64,000 nt of DNA from DAOTVX01 sp034436015. Its GTDB lineage: Bacteria; Chloroflexota; Anaerolineae; Anaerolineales; Villigracilaceae. Positions 53,038 through 61,619 of this stretch are shown piece after piece; the first letter of the stretch is position 1, and each line of letters starts with the position of its first letter. The DNA is taken from assembly GCA_034436015.1 (NCBI GenBank), contig DAOTWG010000031.1, positions 101,307 through 165,306 on the forward strand. Reading direction: 5' to 3'. The notes under the pieces were generated by a model. The model worked only from the letters and a program-made list of their open reading frames with translations. It ran no database searches and was not told the DNA's origin. Made by a program: the position numbers and the translations under genes.

Positions 53038-54444
53038 ATGACCGACCTTTTTGATCACGCCATGCAGGAGCGCATGAAGAGCGAGGCGCCGCTGGCGGCG
53101 CGCATGCGTCCGCGCACGCTGGATGAATTCGTTGGTCAGGAGCATATCATTGGGCCGGGAAAACTCCTGCGGCGGGCGATCGAGAGCGACACATTGTTCT
53201 CCTCCATCATCTTGTGGGGGCCACCGGGCACCGGCAAAACCACGCTGGCGCAAATCATCGCCAACCGCACTCAAAGCGCCTTTGTGACGATCTCGGCTGT
53301 CCTGGCCGGCATCCCTGAATTGCGTCAGGTTATCCACGAGGCGCAGGAACGCAACCGCCTCTATCGCCGTCGCACCATTCTCTTCGTGGATGAGGTCCAT
53401 CGCTGGAACAAAGCCCAGCAAGATGCCCTCCTGCCGCATGTCGAAAACGGGACAGTCATCTTCATTGGCGCGACGACCGAGAACCCCTACTTTGAGGTCA
53501 TCGGCGCTCTGGTCTCGCGCTCGCGCATCTTTCAACTCCATCCGCTTACCCCGGAGCAGATCGGTCAGATTCTCGACGCCGCGCTGCGCGACCCCGAACG
53601 CGGCTATGGAGCGCGCAACGTGCTTCTCGACGCAGACGCCCGCGCCCACCTCAGCGAGGTCGCCGGCGGGGACGCGCGCAACGCTCTCAACGCCCTCGAA
53701 CTGGCCGTGGAGTCTACGCCGCCTAACGCCGAGGGTGTCATTCCTATCACGCTCGATGTCGCTCAGGAATCGATACAACGCCGCGCTGTTCTGTACGATA
53801 AAGACGGCGATGCCCATTACGACACCATTTCGGCTTTCATCAAGTCGGTGCGTGGTTCGGACCCCGACGCCGCCCTCTACTGGCTGGCCAAGATGCTCTA
53901 CGCCGGTGAGGACCCGCGCTTCATCCTGCGCCGTCTCATCATCCTGGCCGGCGAAGATGTAGGCCTGGCCGACCCGATGGGGCTGGTTGTGGCCGTCGCT
54001 GCCGCCCAGGCGTTCGATTATGTCGGTTTGCCCGAGGGTGTTTATCCAATGGTCGAAGCCACGCTTTACCTGGCTACTGCACCCAAGTCGAACAGCGCGA
54101 CAGCCTACTTCAAGGCCTTGGAGCGAATCGAGCAGCAGGGGGTAGGCGACGTGCCCGATCACCTCAAAGACAGCAACCGCGATGCTGCTACCCTCGGACA
54201 TGGCCAGGGCTATGTCTATCCACATGCCTATCCAGACCACTTCGTCCCGCAACAGTACTTGCCGAAATCGTTGCTCGGCACCTACTTCTACCGGCCATCC
54301 GAGGCAGGATATGAGGCGCAAGTCCAGGAGCGTCTGGCGCGCTGGCGCGAGGCGCAACGAAAAGCGTTGGGAATCACACGAGAGGAAGAACTTCCCGACC
54401 TGTCTCAGGAACGCATCGAACAACTGAAGCGGAATATCCGATAG
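53038..54444 (+). CDS. rarA: Replication-associated recombination protein A (RarA/MgsA AAA+ ATPase)
   Basis: 468 residues with the order expected for RarA: N-terminal APLAARMRPRTLDEFVGQEH, Walker A ILWGPPGTGKTTLAQ, FVDEVHRWNKAQQDALLP (Walker B), IGATTENPYFEV (sensor 1) and a C-terminal tetramerisation domain (DHLKDSNRDAATLGHGQGYVYPHAYPDHFVPQQYLP). It acts at stalled replication forks. I chose ATG 53038 because the -10 box ends 6 nt before it; an ATG at 53020 would lie upstream of the -10 box. Confidence 0.93.
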   Translation: MTDLFDHAMQERMKSEAPLAARMRPRTLDEFVGQEHIIGPGKLLRRAIESDTLFSSIILWGPPGTGKTTLAQIIANRTQSAFVTISAVLAGIPELRQVIHEAQERNRLYRRRTILFVDEVHRWNKAQQDALLPHVENGTVIFIGATTENPYFEVIGALVSRSRIFQLHPLTPEQIGQILDAALRDPERGYGARNVLLDADARAHLSEVAGGDARNALNALELAVESTPPNAEGVIPITLDVAQESIQRRAVLYDKDGDAHYDTISAFIKSVRGSDPDAALYWLAKMLYAGEDPRFILRRLIILAGEDVGLADPMGLVVAVAAAQAFDYVGLPEGVYPMVEATLYLATAPKSNSATAYFKALERIEQQGVGDVPDHLKDSNRDAATLGHGQGYVYPHAYPDHFVPQQYLPKSLLGTYFYRPSEAGYEAQVQERLARWREAQRKALGITREEELPDLSQERIEQLKRNIR

Positions 54445-54465
54445 GCCCGCCGAAAGGAGAACGCC

Positions 54466-56112
54466 ATGAAGACGGTGATAGGCGCTGCGCTGGGGGAATG
54501 CGTCCATGTGGCCGGCGTAATGCGCTTTTTGCGCCTGGCCGAGCAGGCCGGCTGGAAGACTATCTTTCTTGGCCCGGCCGCGCCCGCGGCAAAAGTCCTC
54601 GAGGCGGCGCGACGGGCGCTGGCTGACTCCGGCTCGGAAGACGAAGTTCTGGTCGGCGTTTCCTATCGCCTGACGCCGGAGACGGGGGAACGCCTGCTCG
54701 GCGACTTCGCCGAACAGGCTGCCGAACTTCACGAACGCGGCGTGCGCTTTGTCTTCGGCGGAACGCCGCCGGTGGCCGAGCGCGCGGCGAGACTGGGATT
54801 CTTCGAGCGGGTCTTCGATGGCCGTGAAATGAGCGAGGATGTGCTGGCCTACTTGCGTGGGCAGTCCGCCACGCCGCGTGCGGAAGATTACCCGCAAACG
54901 GCGGTCGAGCGTATTCGCTGGAAAGCGCCCTACCCAATCCTACGCCACCACTTTGGCTTGCCCGATTTGGAAGCCACCCGGCGCGGCATTGAGCAAATCG
55001 CCGAAGCGCGCGTGCTGGATGTCATTTCGTTGGGCATTGATCAGGACGCCCAGGAAAATTTTTTTCACCCCGAACGGCAAGACCCGCGCCGACGCGGCGC
55101 CGGAGGCGTCCCCGTGCGCTCGGCAGAGGACTACCGCGCCCTGTACCGGGCCTCGCGACGTGGCAATTATCCCCTCCTGCGCACCTACTCCGGAACCGAC
55201 GATTTCCTCCGCCTGGCCGAGATGTATGTGGAAACCATCCATATTGCCTGGTGCGCGATTCCTCTCTTCTGGTTTAACCAAATGGACGGACGCGGTCCCT
55301 GGAATCTAGAAGGTTCGATTCGAGAACATCAACGGGTAATGGCCTGGTATGGGGAACGCGGCATCCCGGTGGAACTCAATGAGCCGCACCACTGGGGAAT
55401 GCGTGATGCGCCTGACGTCGTCTATGTTGTGTCCGCTTTTCTATCCGCCTATAATGCCCGCGCCTTCGGCGTCCACGACTACATTGCTCAGTTCATGTTC
55501 AACAGCCCGGCCGGTCTTTCCGATAAAATGGATGTTGCCAAGATGTTGGCTATCCTAGAATTGATTGCACCGCTGGAAGGCTCCGATTTCCGCATCTGGC
55601 GGCAGACGCGCACTGGCCTGCTGAGTTACCCTCTGGAGGAAAACGCGGCGCGCGCCCATCTGGCTGCCAGCATTTACTTGCAAATGAGCCTCCATCCGCA
55701 TATCATCCACGTTGTAGGACATACCGAGGCCCACCACGCGGCGACTGCCCAAGATGTCATTGATGCCGCGCTCATGGCGCGCCGTGCCATCGAAAACTCC
55801 CTTGGCCAACCCGATATGACCGCCGACCCACAGGTGCAAGCGCGTAAAGCCGAACTCGTGAACGAGGCGCGCTTAACGCTGGACGCCATCCGTCAACTTG
55901 CGCCGGCATCGCACCGCGACCCTTGGGCCGACGCGACCATCCTGACCAGGGCTGTGACTGCCGGTATTCTGGACGCACCACAGTTGCGCAGCAACCCTTT
56001 CGCGCGCGGAACTGTCGTCACAACCATAGACGAGCGTGGGGCTTGCATTGCCATTGATCCCATCAGCGGAAAGCCGATGAGCGAGGAACAACGCTTGTGC
56101 AGCCTGTTGTAG
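54466..56112 (+). CDS. Cobalamin-binding, mutase-like TIM-barrel protein
   Basis: 548 residues. The N-terminal 130 residues form a B12-binding Rossmann-like domain: GAALGECVHVAGVMRFL, where the HVAG histidine occupies the place of the DxHxxG axial ligand although Asp is replaced, then VGVSYRLTPETG and FVFGGTPPVAE. The remaining 400 residues resemble the TIM barrel of coenzyme-B12 mutases (glutamate mutase E or ornithine/lysine aminomutase large subunits), with GIDQDAQENFFHPE and MFNSPAGLSDKMDVAKML. The substrate is unknown. AAAGGAG precedes the ATG, which starts 21 nt after rarA. The opine-dehydrogenase-like gene follows, which suggests amino-acid catabolism. Confidence 0.65.
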   Translation: MKTVIGAALGECVHVAGVMRFLRLAEQAGWKTIFLGPAAPAAKVLEAARRALADSGSEDEVLVGVSYRLTPETGERLLGDFAEQAAELHERGVRFVFGGTPPVAERAARLGFFERVFDGREMSEDVLAYLRGQSATPRAEDYPQTAVERIRWKAPYPILRHHFGLPDLEATRRGIEQIAEARVLDVISLGIDQDAQENFFHPERQDPRRRGAGGVPVRSAEDYRALYRASRRGNYPLLRTYSGTDDFLRLAEMYVETIHIAWCAIPLFWFNQMDGRGPWNLEGSIREHQRVMAWYGERGIPVELNEPHHWGMRDAPDVVYVVSAFLSAYNARAFGVHDYIAQFMFNSPAGLSDKMDVAKMLAILELIAPLEGSDFRIWRQTRTGLLSYPLEENAARAHLAASIYLQMSLHPHIIHVVGHTEAHHAATAQDVIDAALMARRAIENSLGQPDMTADPQVQARKAELVNEARLTLDAIRQLAPASHRDPWADATILTRAVTAGILDAPQLRSNPFARGTVVTTIDERGACIAIDPISGKPMSEEQRLCSLL

Positions 56113-56331
56113 AAAACGAATCGCTTTGTGCTCTGTCCGCGGAGATTGGGAAGGGTTGCCTGTTGTGCCTTGAAGTGGTAGAAAAGCCTCGGAACACAAG
56201 ATGTCTCTTTCATAGGCGCAGCACTGTGCCATCCGCAGGGTAAATCTCTGAATTCCACCTCACATCATGCTCATTGCATCAACAAGGCGGCCTTTGTGTG
56301 AAGGCAACGTTAATCAGAAAGGAGTGAGACT

Positions 56332-57441
56332 ATGCCACGGCGACAACCTCGTTACACCGTTATTGGTGCTGGGCACGGAGGAAAGGCTATGGCGGCGCAC
56401 CTGGCTCTGATGGGCTTCGAAGTCACGCTCTATAACCGCACCTTTGAACACATCGCAGCCATTAAACAGCGCGGCGGAATTGAGCTAGAAAGCTCGGAAG
56501 GCGGGCCGTATGGCTTCGGCAAATTGAAAAACGTTACGGCGAACATCAAAGAGGCAGTTGCCTGGGCCGATGTCATCATGGTCGTCGTCCCTTCTTCGGC
56601 TCATGGCGAGGTGGCGCAACGGGTTGCGCCGCATTTGCGCGATGGGCAGATTGTCGTGTTGCATCCGGGCCGTACCTGCGGCGCGATCGAGTTTCATAAA
56701 GTCTTGCGAGATCATGGCTGCAAGGCGAGAGCGATTCTGGCCGAGGCCGAAACGTTTCTTTACGCCAGCCGTTCTGATGGTCCTGTCCAGGCGCACATCT
56801 TCCGCATCAAAGACGCCGTCCCGTTGGCCGCGTTGCCGGCCGCGCAGACGTCGCGCGTGCTTGAAGCCATTTATTCCGCCTATCCACAGTTTATAGACGG
56901 TGTGGACGTCCTTCATACCGGTCTCAACAACATGGGCGCGATCTTCCACCCCGCGTTGACCATTCTAAACGCCGGCTGGATTGAGGCTACGTATGGCAAC
57001 TTCCAGTTCTACATTGATGGGGTCACGCCGGGAGTGGCGCGCGTCCTGGAGGTGCTCGACAGAGAACGCGTCACGGTGGCCTCTTCGCTCGGCATCCGCG
57101 CTCGAACCGCCATGGAGTGGTTACAATTGGCATACAACACGACCGGCGAGGACTTGCACGATGCCATTCACAATCAGCCCGGTTACTACGGTATCAGAGC
57201 GCCCAGCACGCTCAACCACCGCTATATCTTCGAGGATGTGCCGATGAGCCTCGTGCCCATCGCCGCGCTGGGACAGCGGTACGGCGTTTCTGTCCGTGGT
57301 ATGGAAAGCATCATCCGCCTGGCCAGCATCCTGCATCGTACCGACTACTGGCGACGTGGCCGGACGCTGGACAAACTCGGTATTGAGCAATACAGCGTCA
57401 GCGAACTGGTCGCCTTCGTCAAAGAGGGCGCACCGCTTTGA
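56332..57441 (+). CDS. NAD/NADP octopine/nopaline dehydrogenase-family protein
   Basis: 369 residues. The Rossmann part begins YTVIGAGHGGKAMAAHLALMG, followed by VVPSSAHGEVAQ. The C-terminal opine-dehydrogenase domain has LNNMGAIFHPALTILNAG, with the conserved catalytic His in IFHPALT, and PSTLNHRYIFEDVPMSLVP. It probably reduces a 2-oxo acid-amine adduct or oxidises an amino acid. The substrate is not readable. AAAGGAG lies before ATG 56332. The gap to the cobalamin gene is 219 nt and shows no gene. The next gene downstream is a broken toxin-antitoxin pair. Confidence 0.85.
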   Translation: MPRRQPRYTVIGAGHGGKAMAAHLALMGFEVTLYNRTFEHIAAIKQRGGIELESSEGGPYGFGKLKNVTANIKEAVAWADVIMVVVPSSAHGEVAQRVAPHLRDGQIVVLHPGRTCGAIEFHKVLRDHGCKARAILAEAETFLYASRSDGPVQAHIFRIKDAVPLAALPAAQTSRVLEAIYSAYPQFIDGVDVLHTGLNNMGAIFHPALTILNAGWIEATYGNFQFYIDGVTPGVARVLEVLDRERVTVASSLGIRARTAMEWLQLAYNTTGEDLHDAIHNQPGYYGIRAPSTLNHRYIFEDVPMSLVPIAALGQRYGVSVRGMESIIRLASILHRTDYWRRGRTLDKLGIEQYSVSELVAFVKEGAPL

Positions 57442-57471
57442 ACCAGGGTTTGCGCTGTATATATTGAGGCA

Positions 57472-57754
57472 TGAGCAGCCTTCAAGAGCAATTGCAGGCG
57501 TTTAGGCAGGCAATAACGGCATATGCCTCTTATACACTTTTGGCAGCCGGAGTCGGAAGGCATCGCAATCCCTGTAACGGAATCACGCCATGCCCGCTCC
57601 CACGAGCGACCTGGATATAGGCGTCCTGCCTTCTCAACCTCTCTTCCTTGCACAGGAACAGGAGGCGTTGTTTGGCGCTGCGCTCGTGGACCTGGTTGTG
57701 CTGTCGGAGGCCGATTCCCTTTCTGGCCGTGAACATTATTCACGGTTCGGCTGA
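57472..57754 (+). pseudogene. Remnant of a MNT-type nucleotidyltransferase antitoxin (MntA-like)
   Basis: Two short frames are needed. ATG 57472 gives SSLQEQLQAFRQAI and ends early. A second frame, from 57590 to the stop at 57754, gives PTSDLDIGVL, the DxD region of minimal nucleotidyltransferases, then QEQEALFGAALVDLVVLSEADS, their typical continuation. The preceding GSRARG-type motif is destroyed. With the HepT remnant just downstream, this was probably a HEPN/MNT toxin-antitoxin pair. Confidence 0.65.
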
Positions 57755-57756
57755 GG

Positions 57757-57789
57757 ACGTCACATCCCGGCGAGGGGGGGATGTGACGT
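57757..57789. repeat. Perfect 12-bp inverted repeat
   Basis: ACGTCACATCCC and GGGATGTGACGT are separated by 9 nt. A smaller one (CCGTGAA/TTCACGG) lies just upstream at 57727-57745. Both fall in the gap between the two toxin-antitoxin remnants. The origin is unknown; the repeat is too short to call a transposable element. Confidence 0.5.
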
Positions 57790-57810
57790 TGGGAGCGGCG
57801 AGTACAAGGA

Positions 57811-58043
57811 GATGGCGAGGCGCTCGAAGAGAATCCGATCGTCGGCGCCAAGATTGGGGAGCAGGCGCGGATGTTAGCAGGATACCGAAACAGCAAGGTT
57901 CAGTATCTATCTATCTATCATGAGGTCGGCGCGGAGGAGTTGTGTGAAATCTGTGCAGGGCAACCGGGAGAAGAGAAGCAGTCGCCAATGCCTTACATCG
58001 GTGGCTCAACGAGCACGAAGGTAAGCTCGACCGCGCGTTGTAA
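57811..58043 (+). pseudogene. Remnant of a HepT-like HEPN toxin
   Basis: One frame gives DGEALEENPIVGAKIGEQ, then ARMLAGYRNSKVQ and YHEVGAEELCEICAGQ. A second frame gives EAVANALHRWLNEHEGKLDR followed by AL and the stop at 58043. In HEPN (HepT/DUF86) RNases the YRNxLVH segment carries the RxxxxH active site. Here the His is replaced by Gln and extra residues stand at a TATC repeat (57905-57920). The 5' part is missing. The product cannot be an active toxin. Confidence 0.65.
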
Positions 58044-58060
58044 ACGAACGCTTACTAAAG

Positions 58061-58091
58061 AGCATCTCCCTCCAGGATGGAGGGAGATGCT
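58061..58091 (-). terminator. Intrinsic terminator of ileS
   Basis: On the minus strand AGCATCTCCCTCCA and TGGAGGGAGATGCT form a 14-bp perfect stem with a 3-nt loop, followed by CTTTAG. It begins 22 nt after the ileS stop codon. Confidence 0.75.
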
Positions 58092-58113
58092 TGCAGCGGA
58101 GAGCAAGAATCTC

Positions 58114-61100
58114 TCAGGCTTTCTGAATGGCCACGCGCATTTTTTCGTCGTCGAACTCATCTTCGCCCATCGGCGATTCGGCTGGAAGCGTCCCGAACGT
58201 AAGCGTTTCGGCCAGGATCTCGCTCATGACGTACTCGCGGTGCGCTTCGATGGCCTCTCGCAGGGCCGGCGTGGCTGTGACAAAGACATGCACGCGCGCT
58301 GCCATTTCAAAATCGGTCTGTTTGCGCAAATCCTGCACGCGGCGGATGAACTCACGCGCCAGCCCCTCGCGCACGAGTTCGGGGGTCATCTCGGTTGTCA
58401 GCGCAACCAGGTAAGGGCCTTCGTGCGCCACGGCGAATCCTGCGCGAGCCTGCATGCGGACTTCCACCTCGTCCGGCAGAATCTCATACGTTTTCCCCTC
58501 CACGGCAACCTGCAAGGGCTGGCCGGCGAAAAGCGTCCGCGCTGCCTTTTCGGCATCCAGGGCGGTAACCGCTTTTGCCAGCGCGGGGAAAGTGTTGCCG
58601 TATTTCTGGCCGAGTTGTTTTGGCAACGGTTTGAGGGAAAAGGAGACTGCCTCGCCACTGGTGTCAAGCAGGCGAACATGCTTGACGTTGAGTTCATCCG
58701 CGAGCAAATCGGCATATCTTTCGATAACGTCGCGTTCCTCGGCGTTCCCCACAGCAAACGCGGCTTCGGCCAAGGGCTGGCGCACCTTGCGATTCGCCTT
58801 CTGCCGAGCTGCATGGCCGAGGGAGGCCATTTTCATGATCAGCGCCATGTCGCGATTCAGCGTCTCGTCAATCCACGCCTCGTCGTACTCTGGCCAGGAA
58901 GCAAGATGCACCGATTCGGGCGCGCTCGAGTCCACGGAACGAACCAGATTCTGATACAAGGCCTCGGCCAGGAAAGGTATGGCTGGCGCCAGGAGCCTGG
59001 AGAGCGTCGTCAGGACGGTGTGCAGGGTGTGGTAGGCGGCTTCTTTGTCCGCTTCGGATTCGGACTTCGAGTAGCGACGCCGTGAGCGACGCAGGTACCA
59101 GGTCGAGAGACGTTCCACAAACGCCTCAATCGGACGCGTCGCGCCGGGGACGTCATGCGTCTCGTAGGCATGTGTGACATCGCGCACGAGGACGTTCAAT
59201 TCTGAGAGAATCCAACGATCGAGCGGATGTTGGATCGAAGGGATCTTTGGACCGGGCCTCCATTGTGCCAGGTTGGCGTAGTTCACGAAGAAGGCATAGA
59301 CGTTCCAGAGCGTGAGGGTGAAGTTGCGGATAACCTCGCCAACGAGGCTCACCGAGAAGCGACGCTCGTTCCCCGGTGGCGTGGCAGTGTAGAGATACCA
59401 GCGGAAGGCATCCGCGCCGTGAACGTTGATGACATCCCAGGGGTCGATAATGTTGCCCAAACTCTTCGACATCTTGCGGCCTTCGCCGTCGAGAATCAGG
59501 CCCAGGCAAATGACATTTTTGTAGCAGACGGTATCGAAGAGCATGGTGCTGATGGCGTGCAGCGTATAGAACCAACCGCGCGTCTGGTCCACCGCCTCGC
59601 AGATGAAATCGGCCGGGAATTGACGTTGGAAGGTCTCTTGATTCTCGAAGGGATAATGCCACTGGGCGACCGGCATCGCGCCCGAATCGAACCAGACGTC
59701 AATTAAATCGGGCAGGCGATTCATTCGTCCACCGCATTGTGGGCATGGGAAAACCACCTCGTCTACATAGGGGCGGTGCAAGTCGAGAGTAGTCAAGTCG
59801 CGCCCGGCCAGGGTAGAGAGTTCGGCCACCGAGCCGACGCAGATTTGGTGATGACAGGATTGGCATTCCCAGATGGGCAGGGGAGTGCCCCAATAGCGGT
59901 TTCGACTGAGCGCCCAGTCAACGTTGTTCGCCAGCCAGTTGCCAAAACGCCCGTCTCGAATGTGCTCGGGCACCCAGTGGATTTGCTGGTTGAGCGCCAC
60001 CAGGCGATCTTTGAATTGACTGGTGCGGATGTACCAGGATTCGCGCGCGTAGTAGAGCATTGGCGTATGGCAGCGCCAGCAGAAGGGGTAGGTGTGCGTA
60101 TACGTCTCCGCGCGATAGAGCAGGCCGCGCGCACGCAAGTCTTGGATGATCGCAGGATCGGCGTCTTTGACAAATTGGCCGCGCCAGGGAGTGACTTCTG
60201 GTAAAAACGTTCCATCCGGGCCAATGGTCATGACAACCGGCAGGTCGGATTCTAGCGCGACTGACATGTCTTCCGCGCCGAAGGCGGGCGCGATGTGCAC
60301 CAATCCTGTTCCCTCATCGGTTGTGACGAAATCCCCGAGAACTACATAATGCGCGGGCTTATCCACGGGTAGGAACGTGAAGAGGGGTTGATAGCGTGTA
60401 CCCTTCAGCTTCTTCCCTTTGAAACGATCGACCACGCGCACTGATTCTTCGCGGAAGACCTTTGCGACCAGGGCCTCGGCCAGAATCAATCGCTCGACGC
60501 CGCCCTCGGGCAAGGGGTGTTCGACCGTAACGTAGTCCACGTCTGGATGTGCGGCCACGGCCACGTTTGCCGGCAGGGTCCAGGGGGTAGTCGTCCAAAT
60601 CAACAGTGAGGTTGTTGGCTTATCCACGAGCGGCAGCCGGACGAAAACCGAAGGGTCGGTTGCCTCGTCGTAACCGAGTGCCACCTCGTGATCCGAAAGC
60701 GGTGTGCCGCAACGCGGGCAGTAGGGCACCACCTTGTATCCTTGATACAGCAGGCCCTTATCCCAGAAATTCTTGAGAATCCACCACACCGACTCAATGT
60801 AGTCGTTGGTGTAGGTCACATAGGCGTCTTCCAAATCTACCCAGAAGGCGATGCGCTCGGTTAATTTTTCCCATTCGCGAATGTACTCGAGGGCCGATTT
60901 TCGACACAGTGCGTTGAATTTTTCGATGCCGAATTCCTCGATCTGTCGCTTTGTATGGAAGCCCAGCCGTTTCTCGACCTCGATTTCCACCGGCAGGCCG
61001 TGGGTATCCCAGCCGCCGCGTCGCACGACGTGGTAGCCGCGCATGATCTTGTAACGCGGGAACATGTCTTTGAAGGCGCGCGCCAGCACGTGGTGAACGC

Positions 61101-61263
61101 CTGGCTTGCCGTTCGCGGTTGGCGGGCCTTCGAAGAAAACATATTCCGGCGCACCATGGCGTTGTTCGTTCGTCTTCTCGAAGATTCGGCTGGCCTTCCA
61201 AAATCTCAGGATTTCTTCTTCTAAGCGAGGAGCTTCCAGTTTGGGAGAGACCGGTTGGAACAT
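58114..61263 (-). CDS. ileS: Isoleucyl-tRNA synthetase, type 2 (IleRS2-like)
   Basis: 1,049 residues. Class-I synthetase charging tRNA-Ile: the connective peptide editing domain is present and KMSKSLGN is intact. The HIGH-like signature reads GVHH in KPGVHHVLARAFKD (residues 55-58). The eukaryotic-like type-2 enzymes carry such a changed signature, reported to go with high mupirocin resistance. PYCPRCGTPLSDHE and VFPCPQCGGRM are Cys-rich zinc regions. The ATG follows AGGAGGC. It is preceded by a T-box leader, which confirms Ile-responsive control. Confidence 0.95.
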   Translation of the reverse strand: MFQPVSPKLEAPRLEEEILRFWKASRIFEKTNEQRHGAPEYVFFEGPPTANGKPGVHHVLARAFKDMFPRYKIMRGYHVVRRGGWDTHGLPVEIEVEKRLGFHTKRQIEEFGIEKFNALCRKSALEYIREWEKLTERIAFWVDLEDAYVTYTNDYIESVWWILKNFWDKGLLYQGYKVVPYCPRCGTPLSDHEVALGYDEATDPSVFVRLPLVDKPTTSLLIWTTTPWTLPANVAVAAHPDVDYVTVEHPLPEGGVERLILAEALVAKVFREESVRVVDRFKGKKLKGTRYQPLFTFLPVDKPAHYVVLGDFVTTDEGTGLVHIAPAFGAEDMSVALESDLPVVMTIGPDGTFLPEVTPWRGQFVKDADPAIIQDLRARGLLYRAETYTHTYPFCWRCHTPMLYYARESWYIRTSQFKDRLVALNQQIHWVPEHIRDGRFGNWLANNVDWALSRNRYWGTPLPIWECQSCHHQICVGSVAELSTLAGRDLTTLDLHRPYVDEVVFPCPQCGGRMNRLPDLIDVWFDSGAMPVAQWHYPFENQETFQRQFPADFICEAVDQTRGWFYTLHAISTMLFDTVCYKNVICLGLILDGEGRKMSKSLGNIIDPWDVINVHGADAFRWYLYTATPPGNERRFSVSLVGEVIRNFTLTLWNVYAFFVNYANLAQWRPGPKIPSIQHPLDRWILSELNVLVRDVTHAYETHDVPGATRPIEAFVERLSTWYLRRSRRRYSKSESEADKEAAYHTLHTVLTTLSRLLAPAIPFLAEALYQNLVRSVDSSAPESVHLASWPEYDEAWIDETLNRDMALIMKMASLGHAARQKANRKVRQPLAEAAFAVGNAEERDVIERYADLLADELNVKHVRLLDTSGEAVSFSLKPLPKQLGQKYGNTFPALAKAVTALDAEKAARTLFAGQPLQVAVEGKTYEILPDEVEVRMQARAGFAVAHEGPYLVALTTEMTPELVREGLAREFIRRVQDLRKQTDFEMAARVHVFVTATPALREAIEAHREYVMSEILAETLTFGTLPAESPMGEDEFDDEKMRVAIQKA

Positions 61264-61291
61264 GGCGCCTCCTACGAGGTGAATAGATACA

Positions 61292-61566
61292 AAACGGCTC
61301 TCGTCTTTTCAGAGACGAGAGCCGAAAGACTCGCGCGGTACCACTCTGCTTCCCGTAACGGGCACTCTGCAGGTACGGCCTTGCGGCGGATACCTTGCCA
61401 GGGTAACGGTCGGCTGCCGGCGTTCTTACTCTTCGAGTCTCGCTCGAATTTCGGATTGCGGCTCCGGGAGGATTTTCGGCCTGCTACGCCGCCCCGGTTC
61501 GCACCATCCCCCGGGTTCGCTGCCGGCTCTGGCAGGCTTACTCGTTCCCATCTTCGCCTTTGCTGC
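61292..61566 (-). promoter_or_regulatory. T-box leader (tRNA-Ile-responsive, transcription-terminating) of ileS
   Basis: On the minus strand the leader shows the T-box core AGAGTGGTACCGCG (61334-61347) and, just after it, a terminator stem GGCTCTCGTCT/AGACGAGAGCC followed by GTTTT (61291-61323). Upstream, GAGTAAGCC (the S-turn side) and GAAAATCC place a likely specifier ATC at 61471-61473, an Ile codon. The GGCAGCGAACCCGG...GGTGCGAACCGGG segment fits the stem I apical part. Uncharged tRNA-Ile should promote read-through into ileS. Confidence 0.85.
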
Positions 61567-61571
61567 GTAAT

Positions 61572-61600
61572 ATTATGCCATAAAGAGCGCAGATGGTCAA
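61572..61600 (-). promoter_or_regulatory. Promoter of the ileS T-box leader
   Basis: On the minus strand TTGACC (complement of 61595-61600) and CATAAT (complement of 61572-61577) are 17 nt apart. Transcription would start near 61566, at the 5' end of the T-box leader. Confidence 0.75.
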
Positions 61601-61619
61601 CGGCGATTTCCCCTTCTTC

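Noticed and set aside
52690..54897. A 735-residue minus-strand open frame over the S1, rarA and cobalamin genes.
   Set aside because: It crosses three well-supported plus-strand genes and its translation shows no motif.
57905..57920. A TATC repeat first read as a possible CRISPR or phase-variation tract.
   Set aside because: Only four units, in a frame already broken on other grounds; no spacers.
57871..59085. A 404-residue plus-strand open frame starting in the HepT remnant.
   Set aside because: Only the part up to about 58043 matches HEPN. The rest is antisense to ileS.
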